DNA of 64,000 nt from Brachycybe producta (taxonomy: Eukaryota > Arthropoda > Diplopoda > Playtdesmida > Andrognathidae). The notes beneath the pieces are model-generated. The model did no database searches, was not told the DNA's origin, and saw only the letters and a program-made list of their open reading frames with translations. Below, one piece after another: positions 54,476-64,000 of the stretch; positions within the stretch are counted from its first letter, which is position 1, and each line of letters begins with the position of its first letter. A program made the translations under genes and the position numbers. The stretch is taken from positions 1,564,001-1,628,000 of the forward strand of contig JAUPFP010000005.1 in the NCBI GenBank assembly GCA_036925085.1. Reading direction: 5' to 3'.

Positions 54476-54556
54476 ATTTAGATGGTTTATTGAAGTTCGC
54501 TGACTGTGCAAGCGGGACATATTCATACTGTGACGGAAGCAGCATTTGTTTAAACA
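54476..54556 (+). CDS. Dscam: Possible Dscam cytoplasmic exon
   Basis: 27 codons without a stop (DLDGLLKFADCASGTYSYCD...) between a good acceptor (GTTCTTTTGTAG) and a fair donor (A|GTGGGT), phases 1 and 1, in frame with its neighbours. Joined to the next exon it reads ...LNMRPTNEDL. No firm homology was recognised, so it may be chance. Confidence 0.42.
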
Positions 54557-54896
54557 GTGGGTAGCTGATCAATAATTAATGCCGTTAACATGCTTGTACT
54601 GCTTTTTGGCACACTTGAAATGTTTCCCCATTGCACTCGTTAACATGTTGTCTTGTAATCGGAAAAAAACAATGAGGAAATTAATTTTCATGGCGTTAGA
54701 CAATTAGCAGTCAACAAGGGGGGTTCCTTTTGATTTGTTTTTTGTAATTGCAACACTTCTTATTTCGTGCACACACACTGCTTTGTCTGTTAACAACATG
54801 GCTGTTGTCCTTCACCCTCCTTACTCACTAGACATCGCTTTATGAAATTTTTTTTTCTGTTTTCATCTAATTACGAAAGTTCTTAAAGAGACTATT

Positions 54897-55416
54897 ACCT
54901 CCAGAAATTTCTTGTCAAAATATTGTCAAGAATTATTTAACGATTACCAAAACGATTTTTAAAATTTAAAAAAAATAATTAATATAATTTAAAAAATTAA
55001 AAATCAGTTGACTTCCTATAAATGGACTTTGTCAGATAGATTCGCCACCAAACAACAGACATTGACAACAAAATCCCCCAAAAATCTACTCCTCTACTCG
55101 AATTCGTCTGTGTTGTCACCAGCTCACATTACTTTCATTTCAAAGTACTATGGATTTAATATTTGAATTATTCCACATGGAAAGTTGTATTGAGTTTAAT
55201 ACGAATAGGGAATACATGTATTTGTTTAAGGAATTCTGGAAATGTGAGGTGACAACCTTTACCACAAAAATGGGGGGGGGTTGACTTTCGTTTTTTGGAA
55301 ATTTAAAATGGCGTCGTTTGGTGACTCAGAAGAAGTCACTTAATTTTTAACTTTTTTATGGTTTTAATTACTTATTTTTCATTTCAAAAATCGTTTTCGT
55401 AATCATTGTGTAAGTC
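54897..55416. mobile_element. Family C TTAA MITE (copy 3), right end lost
   Basis: AGAGACTATTACCTCCAG after TTAA (54893-54896), AAATGGACTTTGTCAGATAG, CCACAAAAATGGGGG (empty site for the foldback at 42005), up to GTAAGTC where family D begins at TTAA 55417-55420. Confidence 0.78.
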
Positions 55417-55420
55417 TTAA

Positions 55421-56188
55421 GGGTAGTACACACCAGTATGCTTTGTTGCGATACATTGTTATGGGGCTGAATCGCGGTTAAATCGAGTCTGTTGCGATTC
55501 TGTCCCACAACAATGTTGAAATGTTTCGGGGCTGATTCGCATCAGCTCAGATGCATGTTTTTTGAGTCCCATCGAAATGGGAAACATGTCAACATTGTTG
55601 CGAAACATTTCTTAGTGTGGACGTCTTTTGAAACATGAACAAAGACTAAAAGGGCTCAATTTGCTTTTAATTATTAAAGACGTCTTTAATAAATAAAAGC
55701 AAACTGAGCCCTTTGAGTCTTTTTTCAGTGGTCAACATCTTTTTTTAAGTCTAGTACTAGACTGTGGACCTCTGAAAATATTTTGAAACTAATTGAGGAC
55801 CCTTTGTATAAATTGTGTTTGTTGAGAAGTTATATGGTCTTCTGACTAGAAAGGCAAATAAAAGAATTGAAATTTAGAAATCCTGCTCCATCTTCCAATT
55901 TCAGGGTGTCCAAAAGGCTTAAACCGAATGTGCTCTCAGCTGAGAAGAGCTTAAGCTCTTCTCAGTTGAGTTTGCTCCTCTTTATGAATCACCGCATAGG
56001 CCCATATATTGCAAGGGCCGCTTCCGCTGGTGATATTTACATGGTGAAAACCAGAAGGATGAAGAAAAACTTGAGTGTAGGTGTGGACACGAAACAATGT
56101 TGCGGGTCTGAATCGCGTCAGTTGCGATTTTGCCCCACACCATTGAGGCGGACCAGCGACGCAACAAAGCATCCGGTGTGTACTAGGC
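55421..56188. mobile_element. TTAA-flanked MITE, family D (copy 2, complete)
   Basis: GGGTAGTACACACCAG at the left and GGTGTGTACTAGGC at the right, TTAA at both edges (55417-55420 and 56189-56192). The centre folds: GGGCTCAATTTGCTTTTA and AAAGCAAACTGAGCCC around a TTAAT/ATTAA core. It is the reference copy that shows how the element at 10197-12700 was broken. Confidence 0.88.
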
Positions 56189-56192
56189 TTAA

Positions 56193-56679
56193 GAGCCTAG
56201 ATACACGTCCTCCATCTTGTTGTTTTGAGCAGACGACAACGAGACAAATGAGTGTTAATATATATGGTTACTAAAATTCAAGAAATAGTATCAATCACTC
56301 AATTAAAATACAGTAAAGTGCGAAATGCAATAAAAAGTATTGTTCTTTAAGTGCTCGCTTTAAACAAATTTTGAAAAGGTCCTTCTATTTTTTAATAACG
56401 TTTAAAATCATGTTTTTTAACTGCATGTTAAGTCCCATTGGACCAAAAAACCCTCATACAAACATTCTGATTTCTCATTCAAAACGACTTAGAACAATAA
56501 CAAAATAATTAGCACGTGCATTAATCTATTGGTTTCACGATGTTTCTTTTTTATAAGATTAGCACATGAAATTATTTTTCTATTAATTATTATGTGACTT
56601 TAAACCTAGAGAAAAACCGTTAAAAACCTTTTTCGCCTACATTCGAAGAAATTTCGAATTAAACGCTGTATCTAGTCTC
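56193..56679. mobile_element. TTAA-flanked MITE, family B (copy 3, complete)
   Basis: GAGCCTAGATACACGTCC to CGCTGTATCTAGTCTC, TTAA at both edges (56189-56192 shared with family D; 56680-56683). AAAATTTCG-type and AGGTCCTTCTATTTTT words match 62205-62895. Confidence 0.88.
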
Positions 56680-56808
56680 TTAATGGTGTTCTACAAAACG
56701 ACTTCTAATAGTGCTTTCGTTAGTCATGAAAGCGATGGCGAAGGTGTAATAGTGCCCAAAAAGTCTACTAGCTTTGAAAGGAAATACCATTGAAGGGAAT
56801 CATAGATA

Positions 56809-57784
56809 AGGGTAGGTTTATACTCCAAACTTTGCTAAGATTCACAGGGACTGGCTCACTACAGCTAACTGGGTCACTACAGCTACCAGGCTCACTACAG
56901 CTAACAGGGTCACTACAGCTACCAAAAAAAAATATATAGACCTTTTTTTCATCAAAAGGGTCACTACAGCTACCAAGGGTCACTACAGCTACCAAAAAAT
57001 ATAGGCCTTTTTATTTATCAATACGTTTAGTTTAGATTACGTTCGGTTCAGTTAGGTTTCATTAGGTTCGGTTAGGTTTGGTTAGGATCAGTAAGGTTCG
57101 GTTAGGTTTGGTTAGGTTCGGTTAGGTTTGGTTAGGATCGGTTAGGTTAGGTTAGGATTGGTTAGGTTCGGTTAGGTTAGGATTGGTTAGGTTCGGTTAG
57201 TATCGGTACTTTTTGGTTAGGATCGTTAAGGTTCGGTTAGGGGGACAAAATATAGACCTTTTTTATCACTTTTTCGTCACTACAGCTAAAAAAATAACCC
57301 TTTCTCCCTAACCTCTCCCTAACCTTTAACCCTAACCTAATGAAACCTTACCGGTTCGGTAAGGTTTCATTAGGTAAGGTTCGGTTAGGGAGAAAGGGTT
57401 ATTTTTTTTAGCTGTAGTGACGAAAAAGTGATAAAAAAGGTCTATATTTTGTCCCCCTATTTTTTGGTAGCTGTAGTGACCCAAGTAGCTGTTCTCCCCC
57501 TAGTAGCGCTTGTGAGCCTTGGTAGCTGTAGTGACCCCCAACCAGCAGATATACAAAACAATAGAACCCTTCTCCTTTTGGAAGCAAAAAAAGGTGTGAC
57601 TTGTTCACCCCATTTGTGTATCCGTTTCATGATTGGTGCTTTGAGTTGCTATAAGCTTTGTAAAGTTGAACAATTTCAACGTTAGCGTCATGCTCTGGCG
57701 AAGGCAAAAAACTGAAGCTCTGACGTCATTTTTGAAGCTTCTCACTGCTTATTTGCTGCTTAGCAAGGGAGTATAAACCAACCA
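56809..57784. mobile_element. TA-flanked MITE, family E (copy 1) with telomere-like insert
   Basis: Starts AGGGTAGGTTTATACTCC, ends GGAGTATAAACCAACCA, TA on both sides (56807-56808 and 57785-57786), as left by Tc1/mariner-type elements. The outer parts match 57956-58333. The middle (about 56850-57540), with GGTTAGG repeats and a CACTACAGCTACC foldback, is extra. Confidence 0.8.
57033..57245. repeat. GGTTAGGTTCGGTTAGG tandem array
   Basis: About 200 bp of 5-6 bp units, mostly GGTTAGG, GGTTCGG and GGTTTGG in loose alternation. They contain TTAGG, the arthropod telomere repeat, in the same orientation throughout, with scattered changes. Just downstream TAACCCTAACCTAATGAAACC and its inverse (57322-57390) form a hairpin. 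Confidence 0.8.
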
Positions 57785-57786
57785 TA

Positions 57787-57855
57787 AGGGTTGGTTTATA
57801 CTCCCTTGCTAAGCGGCAAAGCAGCCTGCGAAGCTTCAAAAATGACGTCAGAGCT
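57787..57855. mobile_element. Family E terminal scrap
   Basis: AGGGTTGGTTTATACTCCC then GCAGCCTGCGAAGCTTC: one end of family E, head-to-head with copy 1 across a shared TA. The rest is missing. Confidence 0.75.
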
Positions 57856-57955
57856 AACCTTAGACAGTGTTTCTCAAATGAGTGCACATGAGGTTCCATG
57901 TAGTGAAATTTAGGGTTTCACCAGAAAATTGAAAGTTTTAACCTTATCTACAGTA

Positions 57956-58333
57956 AGGGTAGGTTTATACTCCAAACTTTGCTAAGATTTGCAAGCTTTG
58001 AAGTTCTGTAAAATTAGCTCCCCAAAGCTTAGCTTGTTCACACATACATGTGGTCTTGCAAAGTTTACCCTATTTTATGACCTTTATATCCTATAAAACA
58101 GATACACAAAACAATAGAACCCTTCCCCTTCTTTAAGAAAAAAGGTGTGACTTATTCACCCCTTTTGTCTATCCGTTTCCTGATTGGTGCTTTGAGTTGC
58201 TAAGCTTTGAAAAGTTGAACAATTCCAAAGCTAGCTTCATGCTCTGGCGAAGGCAAAAACCTGAAGTTCTGACGTCATTTTTGAAGCTTCGCAGGCTGCT
58301 TTGCCGCTTAGCAAGGGAGTATAAACCAACCCT
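57956..58333. mobile_element. TA-flanked MITE, family E (copy 2, complete)
   Basis: 378 bp, AGGGTAGGTTTATACTCC to GGAGTATAAACCAACCCT, TA at 57954-57955 and 58334-58335. Inner words: GCAAGCTTTGAAGTTC, ATTGGTGCTTTGAGTTGC, TCTGACGTCATTTTTGAAGC. Confidence 0.87.
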
Positions 58334-58525
58334 TATACCACATGTTTTTTAAACACCAAATTGAAAATTTGATCAACAATTGGGAATCAGTTGTGGATAA
58401 TAAGGGCATGTTACATATCACATGATATCAGTATAAAATAATTGTTGAAAAAATAAAACATTTTCATTTTATTAAAAATGACATTTCATATTGGACTGTC
58501 CTAAGTTATGGGTGGTTTAATTTTG

Positions 58526-59057
58526 GGTGCGGTTATATTTCTAACTCTTATGTTAAATTCCATTGAGTACGCCCAAATACGACGAAAAAAACATCCATTA
58601 AAATGCTCCTAAAAATACGTAAAAATAATTTTAAAAAACCAGAAAAAAATCGGCACATGCGCCAATGTGTTGTCTTTACTGTGGTTTAATTGTGTTTTTT
58701 AAAATTATTTTTAGGTATTTTTTGGAGCATTTTAATGGATTTTTTTCGCGTACTCAATGGAGTTTAACATAAGAGTTGGAAATTCGCGATTTTGAAATAG
58801 TTTTTAAAATATATAACAGCACATACCAATTTTTTGTGATTCTATCACCCAATCAGCATATATTTAAGGTGCACATTGCACTTTGAAAACTTAACATTGG
58901 ACAACTTTAAATATGAAAAATAAACATATTATTGCCGCGACTGTGTTATTTTAAAAAATTAACTTTTTTCTTTAACATCGGGTCTATGGGCTCAATAGAA
59001 AAACGATGCTAGCGCTCTTTGCGGAGATTTTCCGAAGTAATTTTTTGATGTAGCCTC
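58526..59057. mobile_element. Family A palindromic MITE (copy 6, left end lost)
   Basis: GTGCGGTTATATTTCTAACTC to TTTTTGATGTAGCCTC followed by TTAA (59058-59061). It contains both central arms (ACTCTTATGTTAAATTCC and its inverse) but lacks the outer left arm. Confidence 0.82.
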
Positions 59058-59199
59058 TTAAGAATTTATCAGAAGGGACCAAACGATTTTCCAAAAAAAT
59101 GACTGGAACCGATCTTTTTTCAACCCTGTATATCTCATTCTCATTTTTACCATTGAAGTATTTGTTTAAGAAGTAATCTAGTAACAGGCATAATAATTA

Positions 59200-62110
59200 A
59201 GCTTATTTGCCCATAATGCTGCTCTTTAAGTACAGCTTTTTTAATGTTGATAATGCACTGGAATGTAGTTGTCGCCCCTCCCACCCGAAGGCATTAGGGC
59301 ATGACAATCCCTATTTTGTACCTATCCTTCTATTTCCAAGGATTATTTATCACATAGGATGGTTAAAAACTGCCCATCCTCTAGAAGCCCTATGTATTTA
59401 AATATCAGTTATTGCCCCCTTACAGAAATTTTGAAATGCTGTGATATATTCTAGTGAGACAAGAGTCTCACGACTACAGGGCCATTGCTGTCCCATTTCA
59501 ACCAATCTTTGTTTTAAGCAATTCCTCGCCTCAGACCGCTTCGTCAGTGTGCATTCCAACAAGATGTGATCTATGGTATCCTCCCCCAACTTACATTCAC
59601 ATTCATTAACTTCCCCATTTTTAAGTAAATTAAATCTGCTCAGGTATCTTTTAAATGCACCATGGCCAGTCAGAATTTGAACAATTTTTTCCCGTAAAGA
59701 TATACCCTTGTACTGAGACTTTAGGGATCCATAAAAATGTTTCCCTGCCTTTGCTAGTTTGGTCCCAATCATTTTGCCAATCTTTTATTAATCTGGCTTT
59801 GGCTTCATGCTTTAACCACGATAACGAGAACTTATGCGATATTGTTGTTAAATTCTTGGTGCTCTGTTTTGCAAGTTTGTCTGCCAATTCATTGCCTAAA
59901 ATCCCTATATGGGCCTTTACCCATAGTAATCTTATTTTATTCCCCCTCTTAGCCAGCTCTCCAAGCTTGTGGTTTGCCTCATAAGATGTAACATTACTAG
60001 GTTTACCCTTCGCAATAGACATTAAGGCCGATAAAGAGTCAGATACAATATCGACTTTTTGTTGTGCAAAGTTCCTTGCCAGCAGAAGTGTGGAGGCCAT
60101 ATAAATAGCCCTCACTTCGGCCTGAAAGACCGTACACTCCCCTGGGAGTCGTCCTCTCCATTTCCCTATAACAGATTTATTTCTTAAAATGATTACTGCA
60201 GCTCCTGTTCTCCCCTCCATCTTAGAGCCATCCGTAAAACATTGTAAATGGGACTCTTCTAAATCTTCTTCTACCCAATCACCCACCTGGTAGGTGAAGA
60301 TGTCACTTGGGTGTTGACGCAATTCTATCCTTAGTGGCTCATCCAATGACTCTCTGTATAAAGCCCTCCTCTGATTTAATTGATATTTAGCCACTGCTAT
60401 CAGCCAGATGGGGGCACACCTAACTAAAACTTGTAAAGCCTTGTTAGAAGTTGTTCTATATGATTTAGTGATTGCTCTCATAAAGGGCCTTTGAGCAGCA
60501 TCCAATCTTGCCTTGATCCTGGAATCTCTCCCCCTGTCGCCCCAGACTTCCGCCCCATAAAGCATCATTGGCTCTATTGCTGCTAGGTAGATACTATGCA
60601 TGATCTTTGGTGATGTGCCCCATGAGTTACCACAGATGTACATCACTCTAACTGCTGTTGACAATGCCTTACGCTGAATGTACTTCACATGGTCTATCCA
60701 GAGGAACTTGGGGTCCCAGATTAATCCCAGATATTTGATACTATGTCCCAGTGGAATTGTTATTCCCCCCATAACCACCTTAGGTCCTCTAGTGATACTG
60801 GAAGCCGGAAAAAAGATAGCAGCCGTTTTATTCACTGCAAACTGAAGTTTGCATTCCTCTGCCCAGTTCATGCATTTTTCAATAATCGCCGGTAATTTTC
60901 TTTCGATTTCCTTTGCAGATTTGCCACTAACAAACAGAATGGCATCATCTGCAAAGGCCTGAACAGAGTCTTCCTCCCCCATTATCTCTTTGATAGATTC
61001 AAAAAAGTGCTCCATAAGTACGAGCCACAAAATAGGCCCAGAGCACGAGCCTTGAGGACATCCCATGTTAACCTCCAGTTTTTCCCAGCCAGAACAGGCA
61101 ACACGATCTTGAAGGAAGGACCTCAGGAGTCCGAACAGATTGGATGGACATTCGAACTTCTTTAGCTGCTCCAGAATAGCTGGTGGCCACACATTATTAA
61201 ATGCATTTTTTATGTCCAGAGAGATAGCCAAGACATGTCTCCTCTTGGTTCTCTGTAACCGAACTACCTCTCTGAACCTGAGGCACGCCTGCACTGTGCT
61301 TTTCCCTTCCCGAAAACCAAACTGTTCTTTAGAGAGCAATGTATTTTTCTCTAGAAAAAATTTTAATCGTCTTGCGCATAGTCTGTCCAGTACTTTACCT
61401 ATGCATGGCAACAAACAGATCGGTCGAAACCTGGTACTCGCTTCCTTCGGAATCCAGACAACCTTGGCAATCTTCCATGGTTTTGGGAAACAGCCAGTAT
61501 TCAAACACCTATTAAAAAACCCCTTCAAAAAGTTATTTCCACATTCAATAAGGACTTTAATAATTGCTGGTGGAAGGTTGTCTGGTCCAGGTGCCTTATT
61601 TATATTAATGTCCTCTATTACTTCCTCTATCTCCATAGATGAAAAAGGAGGATCATTGCTAATGACCGAACTATTTATGCTCTGGGCAGTCAGGCGTACT
61701 TGTTTTTGGCCGGGAGAGTCTAATGTTGGATCATCAATGGGAAAGTATTCTCGCAAAAGATAGTTCATAGTTTCCCGCTCACCAAGAGTCCATATACCAT
61801 TGTTTTTCTGAATAGTGGCTATTATAGAAACAGGGCGGATTTTCCCTGCTAGAATTTTAAAAGGCAAGCTGAATACACTCGCGTCTGATGCAATACGGCA
61901 AAAAGTCCTCCACGAGTCTTCTCTAGCTTTTATAATATCTTTCTTAAATTGTAAACGTAAATCTTTGAATATTACTTTAAGCCTCCTCCTTCTAACTGGG
62001 TCCACAGTTTTTTGGAAAACCTTTCTGGCTTTCCTTACCTTGTGCCTGGTTGTGTTAAGTGATGCATTCCATAATAATGTACTGTAGCTAAAGCTTTTTA
62101 TTAAAGCTTC
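59200..62110 (-). mobile_element. R1/I-type LINE, 5' truncated, RT and RNase H retained
   Basis: A - strand ORF (59651-62005; its frame continues upstream to about 62100 without a methionine) encodes, in order, an RT N-terminal linker, RT with NKAPGPDNLP, FRPICLLPCIGKVLDRL, GFREGKSTVQA, LDIKNAFN, GCPQGSCSGPILW and the catalytic FADD, then RNase H with FTDGSKM, the FQAEVRAIYMAS glutamate, SDSLSAL and VKAHIGILGNELADK. A second frame (59398-59772) carries the C-terminal CX1C...HX4C zinc motif (CECKLGED, DHILLEC). The endonuclease domain is absent. A run of six T at 59685-59690 is where the two frames must join. Confidence 0.9.
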
Positions 62111-62204
62111 ATTAGACAGTTAATAAAAAAAAGCCGTCATATCATACCTCAGCTGGGAGAGTGGCACAACTCAAAAAAACACTTTTTGGGGAAAATGAGT
62201 TTAA

Positions 62205-62895
62205 GGGCCTAGATACACGTCCGTCTTGTTGTTTTGAGCAGACGACAACGAGACACATGAGTGTTATTATATGGTGTTACTAAAACTGCAAGAAATCGCC
62301 TCACAATCGCTCAATTAAAATACAGTAAAGCGCAAAATTTAATAAAAAGTATTGTTCTTCACGTGCTCGATTTATATGATATTTGAAAAGGTGCTTCTAT
62401 TTTTAAACAAGGTTCAAAATCGTTCGTTTTTTTAACCCCATGTTAAATTCCATTGGATCAAAAAGTGTCCGACAAACATTTGAAAAACTCTCGTTAAAAA
62501 CGATTTAGAATAACAAAATAATTAGTACTTACTTTCATGTATTGGCTTCACGATGTTTCCATTTTATAAATTTTGAAAAGGTCCTTCTATTTTTAATAAC
62601 GTTTAAAATCGTGCATTTTTTAACTCCATGTTAAGTCCCGTAGGACCAAAACACCGTCACCCAAACATTTGAAGAACTCACATTAAAAACAACTTAGAAC
62701 AATAAAAAAAATAACTAGCACGTGCATTAATCTATTGGCTTTACGATGTTTTCTTTTTATAAGCTTAACACACGAAATTATTTTTCTATTAATTATTATG
62801 TGACTTGAAACCTGGAGAAAAAACGTGAAAAAATCAAAAACGATTGCAGCGAATACATTCGGAGACATTTTGAACTAAACGCTGTATTTATGCTC
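62205..62895. mobile_element. TTAA-flanked MITE, family B (copy 4, complete)
   Basis: GGCCTAGATACACGTCCG to CGCTGTATTTATGCTC, TTAA at 62201-62204 and 62896-62899. It shows the empty sites for both the hAT insertion at 13967 (GGTTTCAAGTCAC, inverse at 62808) and the Harbinger insertion at 34726 (GTGTTATTATATGG). Confidence 0.9.
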
Positions 62896-63166
62896 TTAAA
62901 ATTAAGAAAATACTCATGGCTTACTTTACTAAGCTCCTCAAGTGCAAAAATCGTTTTAATTATTCACAATATCGGTTTATTTGGCTTTCCTACGATAGAA
63001 AAATTTCAAGTTTAAACTCATTTTTGCCCAAAAAAAAGTTCTTTTTTAGTTGTGCCACTCTTCTAGCCGAGGTGCGATATCATAAACTTGCAGACTTTTT
63101 GTTGAATACTGAGGCTTTTTTTAAGTTCATACACGAACACATTGTTTCAATAACTCTACAGAAATA

Positions 63167-63340
63167 CAGTCGAACATGGTTATAGCGTTATTTAAGGGAC
63201 CAAGAATTTTGTGACGTTATAACCAAGTGACATAGCTGAGGTACTATTATATGGGAGATTTGATGTTCTAGCTGAGTTGTTTTTACAACGAAATCGGTTT
63301 TTTTTGTTATAACCGATGTCGCTATAACCAAGTTTGGCTG
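63167..63340. mobile_element. Pogo/Tigger-like MITE, TA target
   Basis: 174 bp, CAGTCGAACATGGTTATAGC to GCTATAACCAAGTTTGGCTG, with TA at 63165-63166 and 63341-63342. CAGT-started, GTTATA-rich ends and TA duplication are typical of pogo-group elements. A half copy is at 22725-22780 (AAGGGACCGAGAGTTTTGTG). Confidence 0.85.
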
Positions 63341-63409
63341 TATATAATTGAGCGAAGCCGTTCGTTTTATTGATTTTTTTTTTCATCTTATTCGCTTTTC
63401 GTGTTTTAG

Positions 63410-63528
63410 TGAGACCAACAAATGAAGATTTAGCCCCATATGCATCATATCACCTGAACAACAGACCAGAACTTCAGACATTTCAACAGCAAAGGTCATC
63501 TGCTCCTGCAGGCGATGTTGCAGCCACG
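63410..63528 (+). CDS. Dscam: Dscam exon: distal cytoplasmic, PYASYHL motif
   Basis: RPTNEDLAPYASYHLNNRPE, LQTFQQQRSSAPAG. The PYAxxxL element with a following QTF block is conserved in Dscam tails (PYATFHL/PYATFQL in relatives) and is thought to be a signalling adaptor site. Acceptor TTTTAG, start in phase 1, end in phase 0 at ACG|GTAAAA. No stop before the donor, so the tail goes on beyond the window. Confidence 0.88.
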
Positions 63529-63679
63529 GTAAAAAAAAAGCAAAAAACAATTATTTTTCGTGGGGATAGTTACAGTAATGTAAATTTCAGAGATATTGAA
63601 AGAAAAAGCAATGGTCTTGTAAATTTTAGAATGTTAATTTATTTTAATTGTTTTTAAGAGATTTTCAAAAAGTATAAAG

Positions 63680-64000
63680 TAGGGATGGGACGTTCGAATC
63701 CTCGAATCCCGCGAATCTTGAAAAAATATTCGAGTTTCGAAAACTCGAATCTGTGCGCTTTTTTCATCTTTCGAATTCTAACCTTAAAAAACTGTTAAAA
63801 ACTTTCGTAAAATTAGTTTTTAACTCCATTAACTTCTAATAGAAGCGTTCACTAACAGAAAACGGCAATTGTTGCTATTTCGGTGGCGACCCGGGTCACC
63901 AATAGCACACCTTGTGGCGACCCCGATTGCCACACTTGTTTTTTCATTATTAATGATTTAATATTTAATATTATTTCCTTAATTTGTATCTTCTTAATGA
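63680..64000. mobile_element. hAT-like element, family G (copy 3, runs off the window)
   Basis: TAGGGATGGGACGTTCGAATCC start, CGAATC-rich, then AGTTTTTAACTCC and GTGGCGACCC as in the other copies in inverse order. The far end is outside. Confidence 0.75.

Larger units (their letters stand above)
5578..63528 (+). other. Dscam: Dscam-family gene, Ig4 to cytoplasmic tail (gene span)
   Basis: This entry joins the exons listed below. The spliced product is a single-pass neuronal and immune-type adhesion receptor of the Dscam family, which acts at the cell surface through homophilic binding. The domain order read here (Ig4-9, FN1-4, Ig10, FN5-6, TM, tail) is the Dscam signature; an Ig domain between FN4 and FN5 is diagnostic. 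Nearly all exon junctions are phase 1, with phase 2 inside Ig9 and Ig10 and phase 0 inside FN2 and FN4. Intron sizes are bimodal, from about 60-100 bp to 12 kb, the long ones swollen by transposons. Signal peptide and Ig1-3 must lie upstream of the window. Having exactly two Ig7 exons recalls Dscam2 of flies, so which Dscam paralogue this is remains open. Confidence 0.93.

Noticed and set aside
61140..61763. 207-codon + strand ORF
   Set aside because: Antisense shadow of the RT domain of the - strand LINE.

Overview
The window is nuclear DNA of an arthropod-like animal: AT-rich, with introns, microsatellites, LINE fragments, LTR retrotransposons and many families of non-autonomous DNA transposons. 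No bacterial or viral gene organisation is visible. One host gene explains the conserved coding sequence. It is a Dscam-family cell adhesion receptor on the + strand, entering the window at about its fourth immunoglobulin domain and leaving it inside the cytoplasmic tail. The class of arthropod cannot be fixed from the sequence. Two Ig7 exons rather than a large exon array fit a Dscam2-type gene, or a Dscam of a chelicerate or myriapod, better than a pancrustacean Dscam1.

Dscam exons in order: Ig4 (5578-5826), Ig5 (5929-6234), Ig6 in two exons (7378-7488, 7955-8116), two complete Ig7 exons (12956-13261, 18259-18546), Ig8 in two (18607-18726, 22175-22351), Ig9 in two (34285-34432, 36498-36646), FN1 (37532-37663, 37731-37943), FN2 (38008-38078, 39713-39953), FN3 (40034-40186, 40245-40400), FN4 (42728-42867, 45721-45877), Ig10 (45953-46067, 46147-46301), FN5 (47349-47447, 47548-47733), FN6 (51776-52069), transmembrane segment (53883-54059) and cytoplasmic exons (54134-54274, a possible one at 54476-54556, and 63410-63528). 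This is the canonical Dscam order Ig1-9, FN1-4, Ig10, FN5-6, TM. Splice phases agree at every junction. The FN4 exon pair needs a GC-AG intron.

The introns are transposon deposits. Three LTR families are present: L1 (about 550 bp solo LTRs), L2 (about 850 bp LTRs flanking a decayed gag-bearing element on the - strand at 23.6-32.0 kb), and L3 (a GC-rich element at 48.05-51.41 kb with no recognisable polymerase). Most L1 and L2 copies show 4-bp target duplications. Four palindromic or foldback families (A-D) sit in TTAA sites. Further families show the target duplications of hAT (8 bp), PIF/Harbinger (TTA) and TA-inserting elements. Insertions are nested up to three deep, and related copies in this same window often supply the empty site. 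An R1/I-type LINE with reverse transcriptase and RNase H lies on the - strand at 59.2-62.1 kb, and CR1-like LINE 3' ends are scattered throughout.

The 5' part of the gene (signal peptide, Ig1-3), the promoter and the end of the tail are outside the window. No tRNA, rRNA or CRISPR array was recognised.
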